A stretch of 64,000 bases of DNA from Dinoroseobacter sp049800835. Its GTDB lineage: Bacteria > Pseudomonadota > Alphaproteobacteria > Rhodobacterales > Rhodobacteraceae. The notes beneath the pieces were generated by a model. It was not told the DNA's origin. It ran no database searches and saw only the letters and a program-made list of their open reading frames with translations. Both the position numbers and the translations under genes were made by a program. Below are positions 46,490-55,556 of this stretch, one piece after another (position 1 is the stretch's first letter; every line of letters begins with the position of its first letter). The stretch lies in NCBI RefSeq assembly GCF_049800835.1, contig NZ_JBNAFU010000001.1, positions 868,001 through 932,000 on the forward strand, given 5' to 3'.

Positions 46490-47265
46490 GCTGCGAGGTC
46501 GACCCAGACGGGCACGTGGTCAGACGGCTTGTCGCCGCCACGGACCGCAGCATCGATCTGGCACGCGCGCAGCAGGTCTGCGCATTCAGGCGTCATCAGA
46601 AAATGATCAATCCGGATGCCATCGTTTTTCTGCCAGGCGCCTGCCTGATAGTCCCAGAATGAATAGTGTCCCGGGCCCTGGGTGCGAGCGCGAAACGCCT
46701 CGGTAAACCCAAGGTTCAGGATCTCGCGATAGGCCTGTCGGGAAGCAGGCAGCGCAAGCGCGTCCTGTTGCCAGACCTCGGGCCGCGCGGCGTCTTCATC
46801 CTGCGGGATGATGTTGTAATCCCCGGCCATCAGTGCGGGTTCCTCGGTTGCCAGCAACTCTGCGGCACGGGCCTTGAGCCGGGTCATCCATGCGAGTTTG
46901 TAGTCGTATTTCGGACCGGGCGCCGGGTTGCCATTGGGCAGGTAGAGACCACATACCCGGATCGGCACGTCGCCCATGACCGTGGCCTCGATCCAGCGGG
47001 CCTGCTCATCCTCCGCATCTCCGGGCAGGCCGCGTGCCACGTCTTCAAGCGGGAGCTTCGACAGGATCGCGACCCCGTTGAAGCTTTTCTGTCCGTGAGT
47101 TTCCACGGCATACCCCATATCCTCGAACAGCTCGCGCGGGAAGGCGGCATCGATGGACTTGATTTCCTGAAGCAGGACGACATCAGGCTCCGCCGCTTTC
47201 AACCATTCGGGCAGTGCGTTGATGCGAGCCTTTATTCCGTTGATATTGAACGTTGCAATTTTCAT
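46486..47265 (-). CDS. xthA: exodeoxyribonuclease III
   Basis: A 259-aa AP endonuclease and 3'-5' exonuclease. It contains MKIATFNINGIKAR, LLQEIKS (catalytic Glu), GLYLPNG, MAGDYNIIPQDEDAA and the C-terminal IRIDHFLMTPE and SDHVPVWVDL with catalytic Asp-His. It acts in base excision repair. GGGGGG precedes ATG 47265. Its stop codon shares the palindrome CTAG with the stop of the converging BNR gene. Confidence 0.95.
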   Translation of the reverse strand: MKIATFNINGIKARINALPEWLKAAEPDVVLLQEIKSIDAAFPRELFEDMGYAVETHGQKSFNGVAILSKLPLEDVARGLPGDAEDEQARWIEATVMGDVPIRVCGLYLPNGNPAPGPKYDYKLAWMTRLKARAAELLATEEPALMAGDYNIIPQDEDAARPEVWQQDALALPASRQAYREILNLGFTEAFRARTQGPGHYSFWDYQAGAWQKNDGIRIDHFLMTPECADLLRACQIDAAVRGGDKPSDHVPVWVDLAA

Positions 47266-47380
47266 CTGACCCCCCGGGCGGAACGCATCAAAGACAACCA
47301 AAGCGCCGCGACCTTGTCTATCCGACAGGGGGACTTTTGTGCCTGTGGCAGGGATATTTTTAGGCTTGAAGGGGTAAGGG

Positions 47381-48538
47381 TCACAATTCCACGATGCGAA
47401 CGGAGCGACCTTCCGTACCCAGCGCGATCTTGCCGTCGCAGAGGCGCAGCGCATCCTGTCCGAAGACTTTCGCGCGCCACCCCCGCAAGGCGGTTCCGTC
47501 CCGCTTGCCGGAGGCAATTTCATCCAGTTCGGAGGCCGTTGCGATCATTTTCTGCGCGACGCCGGCGTCTTCGGACTTGGCCTTCAGCAGTACCCTGAGC
47601 AGATCGGCGAGCGCTGAATTGACCTGAAGCTTGTCACGTGCGTTGTCCACGCGCGGGTGATCTTCTGGGGGCATCGCCTTGGCTTCTGCAATCGCGGCAA
47701 GGATGCCATCTGCGATTTCGCCCTTACGCGCCTCGCGCAGCAACAGACGCGATTTGCCCAGATCGTGAATCGAGGCGGGCTTGGTCGAGGCCAACTCAAG
47801 CAAGGCGTCGTCCTTGAACACCCGGTTGCGCGGCATGTTGCGGGTCTGGGCATGGATTTCGCGGAACCGGGCAAGGGTTTTGACGGCGGCAAGGAACTTT
47901 CCGGAGCTCGTTCTGGTCTTGACCCGGCGCCACGCGTCATCAGGTTCGACCACGTAGGTACCAGGGGTCAGCAGAACTTCGAGTTCCTCTTCGACCCAGC
48001 CTCGCCGTTCAGTCCGGTCAATCTCGGCTGCAAGATGCTCGTAGATCACGCGCAGATGGGTCACATCCGCCAGTGCATAGGTTTTCTGCGCCTTGGAAAG
48101 GGGCCGGCGCGACCAGTCCGTGAACCGCGAGGTCTTGTCGAGGCTCGACTTGGCGATCTTGCGCACCAGCGTCTCGTATCCGACCTGTTCTCCGAAGCCG
48201 CAGACCATCGCCGCCACCTGCGTATCGAACAGCGGGCGCGGCAACACATCGTAATCGATGAAGAAAATCTCAAGATCCTGGCGCGCGGCGTGAAACACCT
48301 TGGTCACATCCGGGTTCCGGAAAAGCGCGATCAGCGGGTCGAGGGATACCCCCTCGGAGAGCGGGTCAATCAGAACCGCGCTGTCTTCGCCTTCGCCGGG
48401 ATAGGCCACCTGCACAAGGCACAGCTTGGCGTAATAGGTCCGCTCCCTCAGGAACTCGGTATCGACGGTGATGTAGGGGTGGTCTGCTGCCCTGGCGCAA
48501 AAAGCAGCCAGGTCCTGGGTCGTTGTGATGACATTCAT
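47381..48538 (-). CDS. rnd: ribonuclease D
   Basis: A 385-aa DEDD-family exonuclease. Exo I is VDTEFLRE, Exo II FHAARQDLEIF, and Exo III YALADVTHL. An HRDC-type domain follows near residues 210-290. It trims tRNA and other small RNA 3' ends. It lies upstream of xthA on the same strand, with a gap of about 115 bases. Confidence 0.94.
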   Translation of the reverse strand: MNVITTTQDLAAFCARAADHPYITVDTEFLRERTYYAKLCLVQVAYPGEGEDSAVLIDPLSEGVSLDPLIALFRNPDVTKVFHAARQDLEIFFIDYDVLPRPLFDTQVAAMVCGFGEQVGYETLVRKIAKSSLDKTSRFTDWSRRPLSKAQKTYALADVTHLRVIYEHLAAEIDRTERRGWVEEELEVLLTPGTYVVEPDDAWRRVKTRTSSGKFLAAVKTLARFREIHAQTRNMPRNRVFKDDALLELASTKPASIHDLGKSRLLLREARKGEIADGILAAIAEAKAMPPEDHPRVDNARDKLQVNSALADLLRVLLKAKSEDAGVAQKMIATASELDEIASGKRDGTALRGWRAKVFGQDALRLCDGKIALGTEGRSVRIVEL

Positions 48539-48629
48539 GGATCGACAGGTTGCTTTCTGTTCTTGTTACTCTGCTGCCCCGCGCGTTTGGTGTAGCCCGT
48601 TTCGAAACAGAAAAACAGGGGGGCCGTCG

Positions 48630-49235
48630 TCACCGAACGCTTGTATCGAGAAAAACGGGGTCTCGATGACCTTGGGCAAACCGCCGTAGCACCCGCGGGT
48701 AGAGAATGTGCTCCTGGGTCAGGACCCGAGCGGCAAGCGTGTCGGGCGTGTCGTCCTTCAGGACAGGGACGCGCGCCTGGCCGAGGATCGGCCCGTCATC
48801 AAGTGCGGGGGTGACTTCGTGGACGGTGCACCCATGCTCTGCATCGCCGGCCTCAAGCGCGCGCGCATGGGTGTGAAGGCCTTTGTATTTCGGCAAGAGC
48901 GAGGGGTGGATGTTGAGCATCTTTCCTTCCCATTTCCGCACGAAACCTTCGGTGAGCACCCGCATGAAGCCAGCAAGGCAGACGATGTCGGGCGCGGCAG
49001 CGTCAAGATGGCGGGACAAGGCTGCCTCGAACGCGGCGCGGTCCTTGCCATGGGGACGATGATCGACCGCGGCAGTGGCCAGACCCAGCGCGGCCGCCCG
49101 CGCCAGCCCACCAGCGCCCGGGTCGTTGGAGGCGACAAGGACCGGACGCGCGGGATGATCGCCTGTCATGCTTTCAACAAGCTTGAGCATGTTGGACCCG
49201 CCACCGGACAACAGGATGGCGACCCGTTTCGTCAC
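48630..49235 (-). CDS. purN: phosphoribosylglycinamide formyltransferase
   Basis: A 201-aa protein. It contains LLSGGGSNMLKL (phosphate site), MLNIHPSLLPKYKG (catalytic Asn and His) and HEVTPALDDGPILGQ (catalytic Asp). It adds a formyl group from 10-formyl-THF to GAR. The GTG start overlaps the purM stop by four bases, so purM-purN form an operon. Confidence 0.96.
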   Translation of the reverse strand: MTKRVAILLSGGGSNMLKLVESMTGDHPARPVLVASNDPGAGGLARAAALGLATAAVDHRPHGKDRAAFEAALSRHLDAAAPDIVCLAGFMRVLTEGFVRKWEGKMLNIHPSLLPKYKGLHTHARALEAGDAEHGCTVHEVTPALDDGPILGQARVPVLKDDTPDTLAARVLTQEHILYPRVLRRFAQGHRDPVFLDTSVR

Positions 49236-50281
49236 GCAAGCGCTCCAGAATAGCGCACGCCCTCGCCTGCGGTCACTTCACCAAGCCGCGATACGGTTTC
49301 TCCGGCTTCGGTCAAGAGTTGCGCCAAAGCATCCGCCCGGGAGGGGTCCACAACCAGCACCATACCGATCCCGGAGTTGAAGGTCTTGAGCATTTCGTCC
49401 TGCGCCAGTCCACCCGCTGCTCCCAGCCAGCTGAACACCGGCGGCAAGGTCCAGGCGCCCAGATCGATCTCCGCCCCCAATCCATCGGGAAGGACACGGG
49501 GCAGGTTTTCGGTAAGCCCGCCGCCGGTTATGTGCGCCAAGCCGTGCACACCGCCTGCGCGCACCGCCGCAAGCGCCTGTTTGACGTAGAGTCGCGTCGG
49601 GGCCAAGAGGGCCGCACCGAGTGTGATTTCGGGCGCAAACGGCGCGGGCGCATCCCACCCAAGCCCCGTCATTTCAACGATCTTGCGCACGAGGGAATAG
49701 CCGTTGGAATGTACGCCGTCCGACGCCAGACCAAGCAGCACATCGCCTTCGGCCACACCTGCCGGCAGATCCGCGCCGCGCTCCATCGCGCCGACTGCGA
49801 AACCCGCCAGATCGAAATCACCACCCGCGTACATGCCCGGCATCTCGGCAGTCTCTCCCCCGATCAGTGCGCACCCCGAGGCTTCACATCCCTTCGCAAT
49901 GCCGGTGATGATCGCCGTGGCGTCATCGAGATCGAGCTTGCCGGTTGCGAAATAGTCCAGAAAGAACAGCGGTTCCGCCCCCTGGCAAACCAGGTCGTTG
50001 ACGCACATGGCGACCAGATCGATCCCGATCGTATCGAAATGACCGGTGTCGATGGCGATGCGCAGTTTGGTGCCCACACCGTCTGTTGCCGCAACAAGAA
50101 TCGGATCGCTGTATCCGGCATCCTTGAGGTCGAAAAGCGCCCCGAAACCGCCAAGACCGGCCATGACCCCTGATCTTGCGGTCGCCTTCGCCGCGGGCTT
50201 GATCCGGTCAACCAAAGTGTTGCCCGCGTCGATATCGACGCCTGCTTCGGCATAGGTCAGACCGTTTTTCTGCGTGCTCAT
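49232..50281 (-). CDS. purM: phosphoribosylformylglycinamidine cyclo-ligase
   Basis: A 349-aa AIR synthetase. It contains YAEAGVDIDAGNTLVDRIK, GLGGFGALFDL, ATDGVGTKLRIA and IGGETAEMPGMY, all family signatures. It makes AIR from FGAM with ATP. I start it at MSTQKNGLTY (50281). An upstream ATG gives a non-family extension. Confidence 0.97.
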   Translation of the reverse strand: MSTQKNGLTYAEAGVDIDAGNTLVDRIKPAAKATARSGVMAGLGGFGALFDLKDAGYSDPILVAATDGVGTKLRIAIDTGHFDTIGIDLVAMCVNDLVCQGAEPLFFLDYFATGKLDLDDATAIITGIAKGCEASGCALIGGETAEMPGMYAGGDFDLAGFAVGAMERGADLPAGVAEGDVLLGLASDGVHSNGYSLVRKIVEMTGLGWDAPAPFAPEITLGAALLAPTRLYVKQALAAVRAGGVHGLAHITGGGLTENLPRVLPDGLGAEIDLGAWTLPPVFSWLGAAGGLAQDEMLKTFNSGIGMVLVVDPSRADALAQLLTEAGETVSRLGEVTAGEGVRYSGALA

Positions 50282-50406
50282 CGGGACCTCCGGACCTGCG
50301 ATTGCGGGCCTGCTAGCAGGATGCACCGGCGCTGTCCACGAGGCTTTGTCGCGCGCCACCCAGAGTGCTTGACCGGGGCGATGGGTCTGGTATCGAAGAA
50401 CGTGGC

Positions 50407-50483
50407 GGGCCTGTAGCTCAATTGGTTAGAGCAGAGCGCTCATAACGCTTTGGTTGCGGGTTCAAGTCCTGCCGGGCCTACCA
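50407..50483 (+). tRNA. tRNA with CAU anticodon, probably tRNA-Ile2 (lysidine type), otherwise tRNA-Met
   Basis: A complete cloverleaf of 77 nt with encoded CCA. The acceptor is GGGCCTG/CGGGCCT with a G1-U72 wobble, the anticodon CAT is at 50441-50443, and the T-loop is GGTTCAAGTCC. The C4-G69 and C5-G68 pairs and the T-arm resemble the TilS-recognised tRNA-Ile2 of E. coli as I recall it. Elongator tRNA-Met cannot be excluded by eye. Confidence 0.9.
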
Positions 50484-50537
50484 ATCCGAATCCCAGCCGG
50501 GTTTCCCGCTTACCCCGGTGAACCCTCCTGCCCGCGC

Positions 50538-52337
50538 CTATTCGCTGGCGATGGAATACCCTTCAAATTGATGGTCGAACAGGGTCTTGAAGACACCTTT
50601 CTTGGCCAACAACTCGCGCGCAGTTCCGCTTTCTGTCAATTGCCCGTCCTTCAGGACATGAATGCAGTCCGCCTCCAACACGGTCGCGAGGCGGTGGGCA
50701 ATCACGATCGTCGTGGTGTTTTTCGTAAGCCGCGCCAGCGCTTCCTTCACGAGGGCTTCCGAAGATGCGTCAAGCGCGCTGGTCGCTTCGTCCAGAAGAA
50801 GGATGCTGCTTTTTCGCAGCATCGCGCGCGCGATGGACAGCCGCTGCTTCTGCCCGCCGGACAGGAACGATCCGTCTTCCCCGACCTCCGTGTCGTAGCC
50901 ATTCGGGAGCTTGAGAATGAAATCGTGGGCATTTGCCGCGCGAGCTGCTTCGAACACTTCTTCGTCCGTGGCGTCGGGTCGGCTGAAGCGAATGTTCTCC
51001 ATAACCGTGTTCGAGAACAGGAACGTATCCTGTCCAACAAACGAGATGCGCTCCCGGATCGACTCGAATGTCGTCTTGGACAGGTCCTGTCCGTCGATGG
51101 TCACGGTGCCTTCGGTGGGATCATAGAGCCGCATGATCAGATTGAAGATGGTGGATTTTCCCCCGCCCGAGGGGCCGACAAGCGCGGTCATGCTGCCCGG
51201 CTCGAAGGTAAGATCGAGGCCATTCAGAACTGTCGTATCGTCCCTGTACCCGAAGCTGACATTCTCCAGCGCCACGCGCCCGGGTCCAGGTTCAAGCGGC
51301 TTGGACCCGGGGGCCTCCACCAGGAGTTCTTCGTAGTCGAGCAACTCGAACATCAAACGGACCATCACCATAGCGGCCTCGATGGACACTCGCATGCGGG
51401 ACAGGCGTTTCGCGGGCTCGTAGGCCATCAAAAGCGCCGTGACGAATGACATCAGCTGGCCAGCGGTGGGAGGCTCTCCGCCCATCAGGTTGAGTGCGCT
51501 CAACGCCACAACCGCCGCGATCGCAAACCCGGCCAGGGTTTCCATCAGCGGGCTGGTAATCGCCTCAAGGCGCACGATGGAGTTGGCCCGGGCTTCGACG
51601 GCTTTGACCGCCACGCGCATCCGGTCGGTCATTTTTTCCTCAAGCGCGAAGGCTTTGATAATCTGGATGCCGCGCGACGTTTCCTGAACCACCTTGATGA
51701 TCTCGGTAAGCGACATCATCTCCTGCTTCATGATCTCGCGCACGCGCTTGAGAAGTGACCGGACCCCCAGAATGGCAAGGGGACCTATGATCAGGCAGAT
51801 CAACGACAGGGTCGGTTGCTGGTAAAACATCACCGCAACCAAACCGATCAGTGTGAGCGTGTCGCGCACGAAGGACGTTACGATAATGTCCATTACGGTG
51901 CGCGCGCCCATCGCCCCGTTGGTCAAGCGCATCAACAAATCCGACGAAGCGCTCAGGTTGAAAAATGAGACACCGTGCCGGATCAGCTTGTTGAACAGCT
52001 TTTCCTGCATATGGGCCACAATTCGGTTCCCGGCGCGCGCCATGAACACAAGCTGGGTGTAGGTCGCCAAACCTTTGACGACAAAGACCGTCATGACCGC
52101 GAGCGCGACGAGGTAGATCTGCGTGCGATTCTCGTACGCTGTCATCGCATCGACGATTTCTTCCATGAGGTAGGCAGTCAGGGCGGTCGTGCTTGCGACA
52201 ACGACCATCGCCACCATCGCGATCCCGTAATTCTTGCGCTGCGACTTGAGATTTTCGCGCAAAAGGCGCGCGAGCAATGCACCGGTTCCGTTTTCAGCGC
52301 CTTCGCTGGCGGCCAGTCTGTTGAGCAGGGCTTTCAT
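50538..52337 (-). CDS. MsbA-like ABC exporter (fused permease and ATPase)
   Basis: A 599-aa half-transporter. Six membrane helices occupy about residues 35-330. The ATPase domain has Walker A GPSGGGKST, signature LSGGQKQR and Walker B ILLLDEATSALD. Such proteins work as homodimers that flip lipids or drugs. The substrate is not deducible from sequence alone. It stands alone next to the CAU tRNA. Confidence 0.92.
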   Translation of the reverse strand: MKALLNRLAASEGAENGTGALLARLLRENLKSQRKNYGIAMVAMVVVASTTALTAYLMEEIVDAMTAYENRTQIYLVALAVMTVFVVKGLATYTQLVFMARAGNRIVAHMQEKLFNKLIRHGVSFFNLSASSDLLMRLTNGAMGARTVMDIIVTSFVRDTLTLIGLVAVMFYQQPTLSLICLIIGPLAILGVRSLLKRVREIMKQEMMSLTEIIKVVQETSRGIQIIKAFALEEKMTDRMRVAVKAVEARANSIVRLEAITSPLMETLAGFAIAAVVALSALNLMGGEPPTAGQLMSFVTALLMAYEPAKRLSRMRVSIEAAMVMVRLMFELLDYEELLVEAPGSKPLEPGPGRVALENVSFGYRDDTTVLNGLDLTFEPGSMTALVGPSGGGKSTIFNLIMRLYDPTEGTVTIDGQDLSKTTFESIRERISFVGQDTFLFSNTVMENIRFSRPDATDEEVFEAARAANAHDFILKLPNGYDTEVGEDGSFLSGGQKQRLSIARAMLRKSSILLLDEATSALDASSEALVKEALARLTKNTTTIVIAHRLATVLEADCIHVLKDGQLTESGTARELLAKKGVFKTLFDHQFEGYSIASE

Positions 52338-52893
52338 TCCGGATCAATCCAAATCATCAGGTCGCGCAAGAGATACACGGGGCGTGTGCGCTGGTGTTGC
52401 ATGCTTTCTGCCCTGCGCCGCGCCCCGATGCACCTTCATCGACGGTATGTACGAATAAGGACGGCGGCGGCGTGTTTGCGTTCCGAATACCTCAGGGGCG
52501 TCTTGTGCTGCAACAGGATCGCCATATGAGCAGGTCAGAAGAGGATTACAAGACACATCGCAAGAACGCGCCGTGGCATTTGCACCCGGTCAGCCGATTG
52601 GCGCCATACGAACAAACACTGGCGTGTGAACGACACAGTTTGGCGCGATGGCGCAAACGTCCCGCCGCGGTTCCGGGTACGAATGCATCGTCCGGCACGC
52701 CATCACAGTTGTCGGTCGCTCAGCGGGTCGCTTTGTCTGCCCGTGTCCACTCCGCGTGAACAGATGACGCAGCGCCGATACATCCGCACTTGCGGCGCGT
52801 CATCTTCCGGGTCTTGTCGTCGCATTGACGCTCAGGGGCCCGTGGCCTCGTCAGCAGCCCCCCACTCACCTGCCTGACGAGGCCGCGCAGACC
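52338..52893. other. 556-base stretch with no supported gene
   Basis: It contains short open frames on the plus strand (up to about 120 codons) with no recognisable protein features. Near its right end lies a perfect 11-bp inverted repeat GGCCTCGTCAG/CTGACGAGGCC (52844-52854 and 52874-52884, 19-base loop), just downstream of the minus-strand barrel gene. That could end its transcript, though there is no T run. The base composition is less GC-rich in the middle. A small RNA is possible but not visible. Confidence 0.4.
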
Positions 52894-54051
52894 TCAGAAG
52901 CGCTGGCCGACGGAGATGTACAAAAGCTCCTCCCCCAGGTCGTTTCGACTGACATCCACGGCAAGGTCGACGGGAAACGACTGCGAAACGCGGTATCGCA
53001 CCCCCAGGCCGCCGGCGACGTTACTGCCATTGTCGCGCAAGGCATCGTAAGTGGCGCCGCTCCAGCCCGTACCGGCGAAGGCGACACCACCGATGCGCTT
53101 TGTAAACCGTTGCCGCACCTCGACCTGAAACGACAGCATGCGGTCGTTCAGGAACCGGGTGCCATTGAACCCGCGAAAGTTGTCGGTAATCCCGATGGAG
53201 CATTTGTCGAAGAAAGGTGTGTCTTCGGATGCGCCGCAGGTTGCCGCGCGCCCCGCAAGAACGGTCTGTTCAGTCAGTGGGTAATACCCATCAAGCCGAA
53301 GGATCGCGCGTTCATATCGGCGTTCATCGGCGTTCAGCACGACCGCCTGCATCACCTCGCCATACAGACGCCTGCCCCGTGTGGGGTAGTCCGTGTCATC
53401 ACGCAGGTCCCAATCCGCGGTCAGACTGAAATTGACCAGTTCCAGATTGGCCTCTGGCAGCAGTTCATCCGGGAGAGACCCCGGAGCCCCGAAATCGAGC
53501 GTCACGTCGGTATCGAGGTAGCGAATATTTCCGCCGAAGGACAAATTGGGGGTCACGCCGTAGGCCAGTCCGACATTCGCGATGTCCCCGGCCTGGCGTA
53601 GCGGGATATCGGCAACGCCAGAGATCAGATCGTAGCGCAGGTCGGCGGAGCCGAAGGCAATGTCCAGAAGCCATTTGTTCTCGTTAAACGCCACACTCGC
53701 GGCTGCAAGGTATGCCTCGGACCCTTTCTCGGACCTCAGCGCGCCGATCCCGAAGAAGGACGTCCGTGCCCCCGGTGACAGCTTGAACAGATAGCCGCCG
53801 CCGATCGCAAGGCCGCTGCCGACAGCCGGGCTGGAGAACGGGACGGGTACGGCGATGAAGTTTCCATCTCGTAGTCCGAGCGCTTCCTCCGGGTTTTCGG
53901 ATGTTTGCTTGACGGGGCTTGTCACCCAATCCGACGTCTGGGCGCGCAGCGGATGCATCGGCATCGCTGCAAGAACCAGCGTAAGGAAGATCGCAAGGCG
54001 TGACAGGGGCAAGGCGTGGCGTCCGGACAGAGTGTGGACCGGGTATGCCAC
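52894..54051 (-). CDS. BamA/TamA-superfamily outer-membrane barrel without POTRA domains
   Basis: About 385 aa. A leader with AIFLTLVLAAMPMHPLRAQ is followed almost at once by beta-barrel strands (AVGSGLAIGGGYLFKL and so on). FRGFNGTRFL resembles the lid-lock region of the surface-antigen domain (PF01103-like), and the last residues ISVGQRF end in the C-terminal Phe used for BAM insertion. Usual BamA/TamA proteins carry POTRA repeats, absent here. The GTG start at 54051 lacks a good Shine-Dalgarno site and is uncertain. Confidence 0.75.
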   Translation of the reverse strand: MAYPVHTLSGRHALPLSRLAIFLTLVLAAMPMHPLRAQTSDWVTSPVKQTSENPEEALGLRDGNFIAVPVPFSSPAVGSGLAIGGGYLFKLSPGARTSFFGIGALRSEKGSEAYLAAASVAFNENKWLLDIAFGSADLRYDLISGVADIPLRQAGDIANVGLAYGVTPNLSFGGNIRYLDTDVTLDFGAPGSLPDELLPEANLELVNFSLTADWDLRDDTDYPTRGRRLYGEVMQAVVLNADERRYERAILRLDGYYPLTEQTVLAGRAATCGASEDTPFFDKCSIGITDNFRGFNGTRFLNDRMLSFQVEVRQRFTKRIGGVAFAGTGWSGATYDALRDNGSNVAGGLGVRYRVSQSFPVDLAVDVSRNDLGEELLYISVGQRF

Positions 54052-54160
54052 GGGCGGGGCTGCGTATCCATACCAGCGCCGGCCAGGTCGATTTCGTTGC
54101 TGGTTTCAGGTCACACAGACAGGACAGGTGCGGCGCCGTGGCCTGATCAAACCGATATCC

Positions 54161-54460
54161 TCAGGAGGGATCACCAACCGGCTGAAGCGTTTCCCAGTTT
54201 TCCCCCATCGCAACCACGCAAGCCGTCCCGTTAGCGTATTGCTGAACGAGCGTCCAGGCTCCGGTGCGCGGTTGAACCCACACCTCCATCAGGGTTTCTG
54301 CCCCGCGCAGGCCCCGTCCCCGCCGGGTCGCTCCGGGTTCGGACAGGAACCGATCTTCGAGCCGCGCACGGTCGTCGCAGAACACCTCTGCAATCCGCGC
54401 GTTGCCCGGATGCGGCAAGGCAAGCAAAAGTGCCGAAAGGATCATGAACCTAAATGCCAT
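54161..54460 (-). CDS. small secreted hypothetical protein
   Basis: About 99 aa with a signal peptide (MAFRFMILSALLLALPHPGNA). The mature part contains RRGRGLRGAETLMEVWVQ, TGAWTLVQQYANGTACVVAMGENWE. Two Cys could pair. I recall this pattern in Roseobacter genomes as an uncharacterised family. Its start (54460 or 54445) is ambiguous. It is divergent from phnC. Confidence 0.65.
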   Translation of the reverse strand: MAFRFMILSALLLALPHPGNARIAEVFCDDRARLEDRFLSEPGATRRGRGLRGAETLMEVWVQPRTGAWTLVQQYANGTACVVAMGENWETLQPVGDPS

Positions 54461-54685
54461 GTGCGCAGGCTATCATGACAGGATCGTTTTGTAACGATTT
54501 TATGAAGCCTACGAATGGGTAAACTGTAACGTTTTTACAGACCTGTCGTTTTGGCGGTCAGAGAGCGGCAAACCAGACGCCCTGCGTCACAAATCTGTTG
54601 CTGGTATTTCACAGATTTGAAGCAAAACTGTTTAATGGATGTTGAATTCGCACCCTAGTTCCCACCGAGACCACAGGGGGTGTGC
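54461..54685. promoter_or_regulatory. divergent region upstream of phnC with two dyads
   Basis: Relatively AT-rich for this genome. CTGTAACGTTTTTACAG (54524-54540) has perfect 6-bp arms. CAAATCTGT/ACAGATTTG (54590-54598 and 54611-54619) has perfect 9-bp arms. Either could be an operator or leader hairpin of the phosphonate genes. A clean tandem Pho box was not found, only one perfect half-site at 54475-54481 on the minus strand. Confidence 0.35.
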
Positions 54686-55498
54686 ATGCTTGCGATTGAC
54701 GCGCTGACAAAGCAGTTCGGCACGAAAACGGCTGTAGAAAATGTAACATTTTCAGTAGACAAGCCAAAGATGATCGGCATCATCGGGCGCTCGGGTGCGG
54801 GCAAGTCGACGCTCCTTCGGATGCTGAACCGCCTCAGCGACGCGACCAGCGGCTCGATTGTTTTCGAGGATCAGGAAATCACGCGCCTGCGCGGGGCCGC
54901 ACGCCGGTCATGGCAGGCGCGCTGCGCGATGATCTTTCAACAGTTCAACCTGGTACCACGCATGGACGTGGTGTCCAATGTGCTGCACGGCACGTTGAAC
55001 AGGCGCTCCACGCTGGCCACGATGTTCAACCTCTATCCGCAGGCGGACATTCATCACGCCATTGCGCTGCTGGACCGGCTGGGAATCGTGGAACATGCCG
55101 CCAAACGCGCCGAGGCGTTATCCGGTGGCCAGCAGCAACGCGTGGCCATCGCCCGCGCCCTGATGCAAGACCCGCAGATCATCCTTGCGGATGAACCCAT
55201 CGCTTCGCTTGACCCGATGAACGCCCAGATCGTGATGGAGGCGCTGCGCCGCATTCACGAGGAAGACGGGCGTATGGTGATCGCCAACCTGCACACGCTT
55301 GATACCGCCCGCAAGTATTGCGACCGGGTCATCGGAATGCGGGATGGGCGCATCGTCTTCGATGGCACGCCCGAGCAACTGACAACCGGTGTCGCGCGCG
55401 ACATTTATGGCGCGGGCGCGGATTTTTCCGAAGCTGCGACATCCACGGAAATCGAAACGCTGGACAGGCAGGCCGCAAAAGCCGCCGTGAATGCCTGA
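54686..55498 (+). CDS. phnC: phosphonate ABC transporter ATPase PhnC
   Basis: About 270 aa, with Walker A GRSGAGKSTLL, Q-loop IFQQFNLVPRMDVV, signature LSGGQQQRVAIARAL and Walker B IILADEPIASLDP. The PhnC-type MFNLYPQADI insert is present. It powers phosphonate import. GGGGG precedes ATG 54686. An upstream GTG at 54680 is in frame. It is the first gene of phnC-D-E1-E2. Confidence 0.95.
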   Translation: MLAIDALTKQFGTKTAVENVTFSVDKPKMIGIIGRSGAGKSTLLRMLNRLSDATSGSIVFEDQEITRLRGAARRSWQARCAMIFQQFNLVPRMDVVSNVLHGTLNRRSTLATMFNLYPQADIHHAIALLDRLGIVEHAAKRAEALSGGQQQRVAIARALMQDPQIILADEPIASLDPMNAQIVMEALRRIHEEDGRMVIANLHTLDTARKYCDRVIGMRDGRIVFDGTPEQLTTGVARDIYGAGADFSEAATSTEIETLDRQAAKAAVNA

Positions 55499-55556
55499 GC
55501 CAGTCCCATGCCTGCCTCAGGCGGGCCCCTTCCTCTCTGCATCTATGGAGACCTTG

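Noticed and set aside
52394..52759. 121-codon plus-strand frame in the 556-base gap
   Set aside because: Mixed Arg/His/Pro composition, no ribosome binding site and no recognisable domain.
54475..54506. Pho box upstream of phnC
   Set aside because: Only one perfect CTGTCAT half (minus strand) is present. The expected second repeat at 11-bp phase does not match.
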